Positions 34,601 to 41,267 of a stretch of DNA of 64,000 nt are shown in pieces. How positions within the stretch are numbered: the stretch's first letter is position 1; every line of letters begins with the position of its first letter. Both the position numbers and the translations under genes were made by a program. Origin of the DNA: Carnimonas bestiolae. Its GTDB lineage: Bacteria; Pseudomonadota; Gammaproteobacteria; Pseudomonadales; Halomonadaceae. The notes under the pieces were generated by a model. It did no database searches. It was not told where the DNA came from and saw nothing but the letters and a program-made list of their open reading frames with translations. The DNA lies in the NCBI RefSeq assembly GCF_051251125.1, contig NZ_JBPCZL010000004.1; one strand, written 5' to 3'.

Positions 34601-34819
34601 ACCGTTGATGCTTTCAGCCAGCTGGCTGGCAACGGTGTTGGACACGGTTTCTGCGTTGGCCCCGGGATAGCTGGCGGTAACCGAAATTTCGGGAGGCACC
34701 ACATCGGGATACTGCGCGATAGGTAGTGCCCGCATCGAGAGCAGGCCTACCAACGCGATGATGATCGACAGGACCGTGGCAAATATCGGCCTGTTGATGA
34801 AGAAGTTGGAAATATTCAT
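31625..34819 (-). CDS. RND multidrug efflux permease (AcrB/MexB/MexF family)
   Basis: This is the inner-membrane proton-drug antiporter of a tripartite pump. At 1064 residues it has the HAE1 layout: MNISNFFINRPIFATVLSIII at the start, a porter domain with YPGANAETV, TM4 with GMILAIGIVVDDAILVVENV that carries the proton-relay Asp pair, and the second half-repeat with LVVVGLAAKNAILIVEFA. The C-terminal tail is Gln/Ser/Gly-rich, with no known role. It starts 10 nt after the adaptor gene and no outer-membrane factor gene follows, so a TolC-type channel must come from elsewhere. Confidence 0.95.
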   Translation of the reverse strand: MNISNFFINRPIFATVLSIIIALVGLLSMRALPIAQYPDVVPPEISVTASYPGANAETVSNTVASQLAESINGTEDMIYMYANSSDDGQMSMRVAFNIGSDPNIDQVNVNNRVQQALSKLPQEVQSQGVTVELRSSSILMLPVLVSDEFSQDYLRNYASLHLTDDLKQIDGVGDAEVLGGSDLAMRVWIQPDKLAQYDITPLEINQAIQAQNAAVPAGNLAGAPMSKPRSFTYTISTKGRLSSAEEFKNIILRTNPDGSSLRLKDVARVELGMSSYSVNATLNGRAMAPIMIQQQPGANALDTATKVKAKLEEMKKTLPEGVDIQVPYDTTLFIDASVESVVHTFIEALILVAIIVFVFLQNWRTTAIAMSVVPISVIGTFAGMYLLDFSINLLSLFGMILAIGIVVDDAILVVENVERLVEDDEDITVFDATLEAMREVGGPVIATAFIMASVFVPVGFLGGLTGEIYRQFAITIAISVAISAFIALTFTPALTTILLKRRKKVETNPIAKLLNVPFKIFDAIFDKITAVYLAVVRFFARLWALSLVVLVLISGAAVLIYQSSGSGLIPSTDQGLYLMAVNAPDGSSVDRTTRYMDELQKKIRKQDGVEYATTVSGYDFLNSAANTARGIIFVTMKPWSERSVSVDQSIGESMKLAASTPGGTAMAFNMPPIIGLSTTGGMEGYLVSRNGADSNQMAEAAGKLMKAAAKRPELSQTFSTYTNAVPAYRAEIDYDKATAYGVTVADLNNTLSTTFGSGFVNYFTYNQRNFGVYIQNEGDYRATPEDLNRTYVRSSSNGSRIPLSSFVTLKRSHQAPLVTRFNVYPAAKFQSSPAPGYSSGEAMQALEEVTHEALGNDWDMSWSGTSYQEQVAGGAAGIAIVFGLLMVFLILAAQYESWTTPLAVVTAVPFGFFGAILAVWLRGLDVDVYVNVGFLVVVGLAAKNAILIVEFATMLRKDQGMSIYEAAVEAAHLRFRPIIMTSLAFILGVLPLAFASGASDTNSHDIGTTVAGGMVAVAILASVFVPAYYVVIAGAQQWVSDKLGKGKKQQPESQQQGDSGQHQP

Positions 34820-34829
34820 CCGTTACCTG

Positions 34830-36011
34830 CTATTCACCGTCGGAGGGTTGCCCATCGTTATTGCTGGATGAACCTTGTGCGTCTGCATCCGGCCGGAAAG
34901 GCTGCGGATCGATCTTGTCGCCAGCATTGATGGCGCCTGGATCGCTGGCAATTACCCGATCGTCGCGTTTAAGACCTTTAGTAACAATCTGATCGCTGCC
35001 TGCGATATCGCCCAGTTCAACCTGACGGGTCGTTACTTTGTTGTCGCCATCGAGGACAAACACCTGAGGCCCCATTAGCCCCTGGGTAACGGCAATTTCG
35101 GGCACTGCGTACACGTTGAAGCGCATCAGTTTCTGCAGTTTGACCTGAGCGTATTGGCCAGGCAGATAGATACCTTTGGGATTATCGAAGGAAGCGCGCG
35201 CCTGCACCGTGTTGGTGTCAGAGTTAACGCTGGCCCCGATGTAGTCGAGGTGACCATTCAGTTCACCTTCACTACCTACGCCCAGTTTGGTCAGAATTTC
35301 CGGAGCGCCCGTCATGCTCTGCTGGCGACGGATCTGCATGGCATCCTCTTCCGGAATCTGGAAGCGCACTTCCAGCGGATTGATCGGCGTTACGGTGGTG
35401 AGTTTGGTGCCCGAGCTCACCAACTGACCCACGTTTACTTCGTTGAGCCCCACCTGACCCGCAGCGGTCGCACGAACCGTTGAGTAGTTCAGATCGATTT
35501 GCGCATCATGAAGCGCAGCGCGAGCCCTCTCTACCGCTGCCTGTGAGGTGCTGGCAGAGTTGGAGTAGGCATCACGCTGAGAGGCGCTGATCGCACCACG
35601 ACGGAACAGCTCCTGATAGCGGCGATTGTCACGCGCCGCGTTTTGAGCATCAGACTGCGCGCTAACGAGTGCCGCCTTAGCCTGTGCCACCTTGGCAGCA
35701 TAGGTGTCGGGCTCAATGGTGAAGAGCGGATCACCCTTTTTAACGATAGTGCCAGCCTTGTAGGTTTGGCTTTCCAACACCCCTTCTACTCGCGCGGTTA
35801 CGTCTGCTGCATTATCACTGCGCACCGAAGCCGGGTAGCTTTTATCCAGTTGGATATTACGCGCGGCGATCTTGTATACCTGAGCTTGTTTTGCGGGCGC
35901 TTGTTGCTCGCTCTGCTGCTGATCACTGCTTTGACCACAGCCGGACATGGCAAGCGCGACCGCGCCTGCCAGGCCCCAGAACACACTTCTGGACTTGGTA
36001 ATGTGAGACAT
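34830..36011 (-). CDS. RND efflux periplasmic adaptor (AcrA/MexA family)
   Basis: This is the membrane fusion protein that links the RND permease to an outer-membrane channel. From ATG 36011 (393 residues) a lipoprotein signal ends in MSGC near residue 25. It then shows a barrel/lipoyl half (GVLESQTYKAGTIVKKGDPLFTIEP), a coiled-coil hairpin, the second lipoyl half (TVRATAAGQVGLNEVNVGQLV) and a beta-barrel domain. The tail is Asp/Ser/Gly-rich. AAGGG precedes ATG 36011; the nine-residue upstream extension to 36038 is not supported. It is the first gene of the pump operon, divergent from the TetR gene. Confidence 0.94.
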   Translation of the reverse strand: MSHITKSRSVFWGLAGAVALAMSGCGQSSDQQQSEQQAPAKQAQVYKIAARNIQLDKSYPASVRSDNAADVTARVEGVLESQTYKAGTIVKKGDPLFTIEPDTYAAKVAQAKAALVSAQSDAQNAARDNRRYQELFRRGAISASQRDAYSNSASTSQAAVERARAALHDAQIDLNYSTVRATAAGQVGLNEVNVGQLVSSGTKLTTVTPINPLEVRFQIPEEDAMQIRRQQSMTGAPEILTKLGVGSEGELNGHLDYIGASVNSDTNTVQARASFDNPKGIYLPGQYAQVKLQKLMRFNVYAVPEIAVTQGLMGPQVFVLDGDNKVTTRQVELGDIAGSDQIVTKGLKRDDRVIASDPGAINAGDKIDPQPFRPDADAQGSSSNNDGQPSDGE

Positions 36012-36124
36012 GAACCCTTCGCTCTCTACGTAGTACACGGGATGGGAAAGAAGGCTCCGCCATGGAGCGTAGTTGCCACCAAGGTAGCATTATTGGTTGC
36101 CAATAGTGGAACAATCTTGGTCAA

Positions 36125-36154
36125 ATTTTAGATGCAAACGTGTATGTATGTAAA
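36125..36154 (-). promoter_or_regulatory. candidate promoter of the RND operon
   Basis: On the minus strand TTTACA (36154-36149) and TAAAAT (36130-36125) are 18 nt apart. The spacer is filled by the TetR-type operator candidate at 36133-36152, so a bound repressor would cover the -35 box and spacer. Predicted from sequence only. Confidence 0.5.
36133..36152. promoter_or_regulatory. candidate AcrR/TtgR-like operator
   Basis: TGCAAACGT-GT-ATGTATGTA is an imperfect inverted repeat (six of nine positions matched to the TACATACAT half-site type). The ATGTATGTA arm is that of known AcrR-type operators. It lies in the intergenic region between the pump operon and its presumed repressor gene. Confidence 0.5.
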
Positions 36155-36227
36155 CAGAAAATATCGTCTATACTATGTCACGACAGCTTCATATACGCAT
36201 CTTACTCACCAACAGCGCAGACTGAGC

Positions 36228-36839
36228 ATGGCCCGAAAAACCAAAGCCGAAGCCGAAGCTACACGGCAGCATTTGCTGGATGCCGCAGAACAAGTGTTCT
36301 TTGAAAAAGGAGTATCTGGTACTTCGCTAGACCAGATCGCGCGCCGTGCTGGCGTTACCCGAGGGGCGGTTTACTGGCATTTTTCCAATAAGGTATCGCT
36401 GCTCGAAGCACTCATCCAGCGCGTGCGCTTGCCGCTGCAGCAAATGCTGGATGAGTTGGCTGGCAGTTGCCAGGAGTCGTACCCGCTCGAGAGCCTGAAA
36501 ACGACGCTGACTGAAGCATTAGTGCGCTGTGAATCGCCCCGCATGCGCAGGATCTACACGATTATTATATTCCGCTGCGAGTTTTTTGATCAGCTTTCGG
36601 ATGAATGCCGAGAGCACGAATATACTGAAGAAGCCACGCAGATTTTTACCACGCAATTTTCGCGTGCCCAAAAACTCGGTCAACTCCGCGAAGGGGTGTG
36701 CCCTAAACAGGCCGCTAACATCCTTTATCATTTCCTGCATGGACTTCTGAGAGACTGGCTGCTTTCGCCCGAGCCCTATTCTATTGCAGATACCGGCAGT
36801 GGCATGATCGACCTACTGCTTGATGGATTCCGTGCGTGA
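36228..36839 (+). CDS. TetR/AcrR-family repressor of the RND pump
   Basis: From ATG 36228 (203 residues) the N-terminal helix-turn-helix domain reads LLDAAEQVFFEKGVSGTSLDQIARRAGVTRGAVYWHFSNK in two parts over about residues 13-53, an AcrR/TtgR/MexR-partner type sequence. The larger C-terminal half is the ligand-binding helical domain that senses drugs in this family. The open frame reaches back to 36132 through the operator region, which I reject. It is divergent from the pump operon, so autoregulation and pump repression are likely. Its last 27 nt overlap the 3' end of the converging fliA gene. Confidence 0.92.
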   Translation: MARKTKAEAEATRQHLLDAAEQVFFEKGVSGTSLDQIARRAGVTRGAVYWHFSNKVSLLEALIQRVRLPLQQMLDELAGSCQESYPLESLKTTLTEALVRCESPRMRRIYTIIIFRCEFFDQLSDECREHEYTEEATQIFTTQFSRAQKLGQLREGVCPKQAANILYHFLHGLLRDWLLSPEPYSIADTGSGMIDLLLDGFRA

Positions 36840-37574
36840 CGGCAACGCCGCAAGTTCGGGATAGCGCGCCAGCAACCAGCGTTTCAAATGCGTTATGGCG
36901 CGGCGATGCAATTGACACACCCGTGACTCGCTGACGTTGAGACGTTCACCGATAATTTTAAGGCTTAGCCCCTTCAGGTGATAAAGAATCAGCGCTTCAC
37001 GTTCGCGCTCATCCTCAATCGCGTCGATTGCTTCATATAGAAGGGAGCGCCGTTCCTGGGACAGCAACTTCTCTTCGACCCAATCGTCGCTGCTATCTTC
37101 CGCGGAATCCATCCCCTCGGCCTCGTCATACTCCTTGAGATACCCACTGTTGATATCGTTAACGTGCTGGTGATACTGGGTTAGCGGCACCTCCATAACC
37201 TCCGCGATATCGCGATCGCGAACGGTACGACCGTAGCGTTGCTCGAGCTCTCCATTGATACGATCGATTACCCGAGCCTGGCGACGAATGCTGCGAGGAA
37301 GCCAATCGCGACCGCGCAACTCATCGAGCATGGCTCCCTGAACACGACGACTGGCGAAGGTTTCAAACGACGCGCCCTGATCTTCCTTGAAACGTGTCTC
37401 GGCCTCCAAAAGCCCTACCATACCCGCCTGCACCAAATCGTTAAGATCAACGTTGGCGGGTAATCGCGCCTGAACCTGCAGGCGCCGAGCGGCTGCTTTT
37501 ATATGCTGCTGTAGCCGGAGTCGAGATGCTGCTACCTGATGATCATCGGATACCTTTCTAACTTTGCCTGCCAT
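36813..37574 (-). CDS. fliA: sigma-28 family RNA polymerase sigma factor (FliA)
   Basis: FliA directs RNA polymerase to late flagellar and chemotaxis promoters. The 253-residue protein has region 2 (LNDLVQAGMVGLLEAETRFKE and FETFASRRVQGAMLDELRGRDW), region 3 (RSIRRQARVIDRINGELEQRYGR) and region 4 with the helix-turn-helix LSLKIIGERLNVSESRVCQLHRRAI. These are clear sigma-28 traits. GAGGAG lies nine bases before ATG 37574. No other flagellar gene is in the window. It converges on and overlaps the TetR gene by 27 nt, so antisense transcription could link the two. Confidence 0.92.
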   Translation of the reverse strand: MAGKVRKVSDDHQVAASRLRLQQHIKAAARRLQVQARLPANVDLNDLVQAGMVGLLEAETRFKEDQGASFETFASRRVQGAMLDELRGRDWLPRSIRRQARVIDRINGELEQRYGRTVRDRDIAEVMEVPLTQYHQHVNDINSGYLKEYDEAEGMDSAEDSSDDWVEEKLLSQERRSLLYEAIDAIEDEREREALILYHLKGLSLKIIGERLNVSESRVCQLHRRAITHLKRWLLARYPELAALPSRTESIKQ

Positions 37575-37703
37575 GACGAGGTTCTCCTCTGCCTGGTTGA
37601 GTGGACCACTCTATTGTTGGCACGAGGAAGTCAGGCCCAAGATGTTTGTAACGGGCTTTATATCCCGTTTCACTCCTTTAAAAATTCATGGAATTTCCGC
37701 GGA

Positions 37704-37720
37704 CCCGCGCTTGGCGCGGG
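37704..37720. repeat. GC hairpin in the fliA upstream region
   Basis: CCCGCGC (37704-37710) and GCGCGGG (37714-37720) form a perfect seven-pair hairpin with a three-base loop, about 130 nt upstream of fliA. No clear T-tract follows on either strand, so it is not called a terminator. Confidence 0.5.
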
Positions 37721-37811
37721 CTGACGCGCTATCAATAAGGGCGCAGAAAGCCGCAAATACGTTGCTCAGCGTGAAGTAACCCGGAAAAGACTGATAATTT
37801 TCGAGAATCTC

Positions 37812-37867
37812 TTAAATTAATATTAAGAACAAATAGAGCGACGATATCGTCGCTAATATTAATTTAA
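37812..37867. repeat. nested inverted repeat between fliA and proS
   Basis: Outer arms TTAAATTAATATTA (37812-37825) and TAATATTAATTTAA (37854-37867) are exact reverse complements over 14 nt. They enclose an 11-nt AT-rich spacer and a perfect 18-bp palindrome AGCGACGATATCGTCGCT (37837-37854). The location is the divergent fliA/proS region, about 60 nt upstream of the proS promoter candidate. No known element is recognised. Confidence 0.8.
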
Positions 37868-37924
37868 TCTTCGCGCCTATTTGGCTAAGCCTTCTCTGAT
37901 CACGCAATTGATACGCCGATCTCT

Positions 37925-37954
37925 TTGCCGAACATTCCTGCTTCGCCGTACAAT
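37925..37954 (+). promoter_or_regulatory. candidate proS promoter
   Basis: TTGCCG (37925-37930) and TACAAT (37949-37954) are 18 nt apart, about 70 nt upstream of the proS start at 38027. Predicted from sequence only. Confidence 0.45.
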
Positions 37955-38026
37955 AGCCGACCATGACTAACCCACGCTCGCTGAAGCTCTTTGTTTCAGC
38001 GGGCCAGCGAAGGATGCTTCAGCTCG

Positions 38027-39736
38027 ATGCGCGCCAGCCAGATTCTCATTTCGACCCTCAAGGAAGTACCCGCTGACGCGGAAGTAATCAGCCATCAGTT
38101 GATGCTTCGCGCCGGCATGATCCGCCGCTTGGCGTCAGGCCTCTATACCTGGCTCCCGCTGGGACTGCGCACGCTGCGCAAGGTTGAGAAGGTGGTGCGC
38201 GAAGAAATGGACCGCATTGGCACTCAGGAAGTGCTAATGCCAGTCGTTCAGCCGGGCGAGCTGTGGCAGGAATCGGGACGCTGGGACGACTACGGCACCC
38301 TGCTTCTGCGCTTCAAGGATCGTCAGGATCGCGACTTCTGCATGGGCCCTACTCATGAAGAGGTAATGACCGATCTGATGCGCCGCGAGCTTAATTCGTA
38401 CAAGCAACTGCCGGCCTCCTTCTACCAGATTCAAACTAAGTTTCGCGACGAGTTTCGCCCGCGTTTTGGGGTAATGCGTTCGCGCGAGTTCATCATGAAG
38501 GACGCCTACTCCTTTCATATTGATGCACAGTCGCTCAAGGATACCTATCAGCAGATGTACGATGCCTACACGCGCATCTTTACGCGTCTGGGCCTCGACT
38601 TCCGCGCGGTACAGGCCGACAACGGCTCGATCGGCGGTGAGGGATCACACGAATTCCAGGTACTCGCCAGCTCCGGCGAAGATGCCGTGGTCTATTCGAG
38701 CGAATCCGAGTACGCCGCCAATATCGAGAAGGCAGAGGCCTGGTTTGAAGCCAGCGAGCGCCCTGCTGCGACTGAAGAGCTGCGTGTGGTGGATACGCCG
38801 AATGCCAAGACCATCGAGGCACTCGTCGCGAACCACGGTCTCGATATCAACCACACCGTCAAGACGCTGCTGGTCAAAGGTGCTGAAGGTGGGCTGGTAG
38901 CCCTGCTGGTGCGCGGTGATCATCAGTTGAACGAAATCAAGGCAGAGCACCAGCCCGAAGTTGCCAGCCCGCTCGAGTTTGCCTCGGAAGAAGAAGTGAA
39001 GGCAGCGGTAGGCGCAGGCTTCGGCTCGCTGGGGCCAGTGGGGCTTGAAATGCCGGTGATTATCGACCGTGATGTGTCACTGATGAGTGATTTCGCAGCG
39101 GGCGCGAATCAGGAAGGCAAACACTACTTTGGCATTAATTGGGAGCGCGATTTGCCGCTGCCGCGTGTCGCTGATCTGCGTAACATCGTCGAAGGTGACC
39201 GCTCTCCCGACGGCAAGGGCGTACTGAAGATTGCTCGCGGCATTGAGGTTGGGCACATTTTCCAATTGGGCGATAAATATTCACGCGCCATGAATGCCAC
39301 CGTGCTGGGCGAAAACGGCAAGGCCGAGCTGCTGTTGATGGGCTGCTACGGTATTGGCGTTACTCGCGTAGTGGCCGCCGCTATTGAGCAGTGCCACGAC
39401 GAGCGCGGCATCACCTGGGGTGCTGAGCTAGCTCCCTACCAGGTGGCCGTGGTACCAATGAACGCGCATAAATCGGAGCGCGTGCGCAATGCATCAGAAG
39501 CGCTCTACACAACGCTCACCGAGGCAGGTATCGAGGTGCTGCTCGACGATCGCGATTTGCGCCCCGGCAACAAGTTTGCCGATCTTGAGCTGATGGGAAT
39601 TCCGCACCGTATTGTGGTCGGTGATCGCGGGCTCGATAACGGCGAGCTGGAGTACAAGGGACGCCGTGATAGCGATATCACCATGATCAAGGAAGCCGAC
39701 GTCGTCGAATTCTTGCAGGCACGTCTTGACGCTTAA
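38027..39736 (+). CDS. proS: prolyl-tRNA synthetase
   Basis: This is a class II synthetase of the bacterial (ProS1) type with an inserted editing domain. From ATG 38027 it has 569 residues (E. coli 572). Motif 1/2 are around LASGLYTWLPLGLRTLRKVEKVV and TQTKFRDEFRPRFGVMRSREFIMKDAYSF in two parts, the YbaK-like insertion spans about residues 225-390, and motif 3 (GCYGIGVTRVVAAAIEQ) plus the anticodon-binding domain follow. AAGGATG precedes it; the twelve extra upstream residues from 37991 are not conserved. Confidence 0.97.
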   Translation: MRASQILISTLKEVPADAEVISHQLMLRAGMIRRLASGLYTWLPLGLRTLRKVEKVVREEMDRIGTQEVLMPVVQPGELWQESGRWDDYGTLLLRFKDRQDRDFCMGPTHEEVMTDLMRRELNSYKQLPASFYQIQTKFRDEFRPRFGVMRSREFIMKDAYSFHIDAQSLKDTYQQMYDAYTRIFTRLGLDFRAVQADNGSIGGEGSHEFQVLASSGEDAVVYSSESEYAANIEKAEAWFEASERPAATEELRVVDTPNAKTIEALVANHGLDINHTVKTLLVKGAEGGLVALLVRGDHQLNEIKAEHQPEVASPLEFASEEEVKAAVGAGFGSLGPVGLEMPVIIDRDVSLMSDFAAGANQEGKHYFGINWERDLPLPRVADLRNIVEGDRSPDGKGVLKIARGIEVGHIFQLGDKYSRAMNATVLGENGKAELLLMGCYGIGVTRVVAAAIEQCHDERGITWGAELAPYQVAVVPMNAHKSERVRNASEALYTTLTEAGIEVLLDDRDLRPGNKFADLELMGIPHRIVVGDRGLDNGELEYKGRRDSDITMIKEADVVEFLQARLDA

Positions 39737-39753
39737 GCGGTAGTACGGATGAT

Positions 39754-39790
39754 TAAGGCGCGTAACTTATACGCGCCTTAATACTTTAAG
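39754..39790 (+). terminator. terminator after proS
   Basis: A perfect 10-bp stem TAAGGCGCGT (39754-39763) with ACGCGCCTTA (39771-39780) and a 7-nt loop, followed by the AT-rich ATACTTTAAG. It lies 17 nt after the proS stop. The T-tract is imperfect. Confidence 0.7.
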
Positions 39791-39861
39791 CGATGTACGC
39801 GATCGCTCGATAATCTTCCTTCGATTGTTACCCAACCACGCCGTTATTCTCGGAGCCGACA

Positions 39862-41232
39862 ATGCCCTTTGGCCTCACTCATGAGCGCTCATGGCGCACC
39901 ACCCTGACGCTTTATCGTCGCCCCGAAATGCTCACCATGCTGTTTTTGGGCTTCTCATCGGGCCTGCCCTTCCTACTGCTATTTTCCACCCTATTTGCGC
40001 GGCTGCGCATGTCCGGCGTAGAAGTGGCGACAATCGGCTATTTCTCGTGGATTGGCGTAATTTATTCGATCAAGTTCTTATGGGCACCGGTGGTGGACCG
40101 TTTGCGGCTGCCGCTGCTGTCGCGCCTGCTGGGGCATCGGCGCAGTTGGCTAGTGGTCGCTCAGTTGGGCATTTTGGCCGGGCTCGCAGCTCTCGCCTTG
40201 CTTAACCCCACTGCCCATTTGGGCATCCTGGTTGTGATCACCCTTGCCGTCGCTTTCGCGGCGGCTACTCAAGACATCACTATTGACGCCTACCGCATCG
40301 AGTCGGCCGGCGATGATTTGCAAGCCGCCATGGCCTCGATCTATGTGATCGGTTATCGCGGCGGCCTACTAGTCGCCGGCGCCGGCGCTCTAGCGCTTGC
40401 GGGGGCCTTTTCATGGCAAGTGGCCTATCTGTGCATGGCTGCGCTGATGCTTATCGGCCTGATTACTGTATTGGTGCGCCCTGAACCCGCCCGTAGTCCC
40501 ACTCGCGCCGCCATTCTGCAAGAACCACGCGTGCGCGCTTTTATTCGCACCAGCCATGATATGCCGAGGCCTATGCGGCGCTTGATCGTCTGGCTCATTG
40601 GCGCAGTGGTGTGTCCCTTTACCGATTTCTTCGGCCGTTATGGCCTGCGCGCACTCGCGCTGCTGGCATTTATTGGTGTTTTCCGCATCAGCGATTTATC
40701 AATGGCAGCGATGGCCAATCCCCTTTACATCGATCTAGGATTCTCTACCGAGCAGATTGGCGTGGTCAGCGGCATTTTCGGGGTCTTCATGACGCTGCTG
40801 GGAGGACTAATTGGTGGTGCACTGGCAGGACGCTACGGCGTGCGGCCGCTACTGTGGATAGCGGCGATCGCCATTGCGCTGGCTAATCTGTTATTCAGCG
40901 CGCTGGCGCTCTCCGGACACAGCCTGATCATGATGGTGGTGACCATTACCGCCGACAATCTGGCCGGCGGTATTGCCAGTGCGCTCTTTATTGCGTTCTT
41001 GTCGGGCCTGACCTCACGCGCCTACACCGCGACGCAGTACGCGCTGTTTTCGTCCATCATGACACTGCCTGGCAAGCTGATCGGCGGCTTCTCGGGCAAG
41101 ATCGTCAGCTCGATTGGCTACCCGCAATTCTTCGTTGTGGTCGCCCTGCTCAGTATTCCCGCCATTTTGCTGGCGCTGTGGATCTGGCGCGATCCAAAAT
41201 TCCATCACAACATCGAAGATCAGGCGGAGTAA
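39862..41232 (+). CDS. ampG: AmpG-family muropeptide MFS transporter
   Basis: AmpG imports anhydromuropeptides from the periplasm for cell-wall recycling and, in some species, beta-lactamase induction. The 456-residue protein has about 12-14 hydrophobic helices. It carries the family marks LGFSSGLPFLLLFSTL near residues 29-44, SIKFLWAPVVDRLRLPLL near 69-86, and AATQDITIDAYRIE near 134-147. CGGAG lies upstream of ATG 39862. It is a single gene that converges on the SEC-C protein gene. Confidence 0.9.
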   Translation: MPFGLTHERSWRTTLTLYRRPEMLTMLFLGFSSGLPFLLLFSTLFARLRMSGVEVATIGYFSWIGVIYSIKFLWAPVVDRLRLPLLSRLLGHRRSWLVVAQLGILAGLAALALLNPTAHLGILVVITLAVAFAAATQDITIDAYRIESAGDDLQAAMASIYVIGYRGGLLVAGAGALALAGAFSWQVAYLCMAALMLIGLITVLVRPEPARSPTRAAILQEPRVRAFIRTSHDMPRPMRRLIVWLIGAVVCPFTDFFGRYGLRALALLAFIGVFRISDLSMAAMANPLYIDLGFSTEQIGVVSGIFGVFMTLLGGLIGGALAGRYGVRPLLWIAAIAIALANLLFSALALSGHSLIMMVVTITADNLAGGIASALFIAFLSGLTSRAYTATQYALFSSIMTLPGKLIGGFSGKIVSSIGYPQFFVVVALLSIPAILLALWIWRDPKFHHNIEDQAE

Positions 41233-41267
41233 CGTTGTCGGGAGCGTGCTGCCGACGGATGGTTTGC

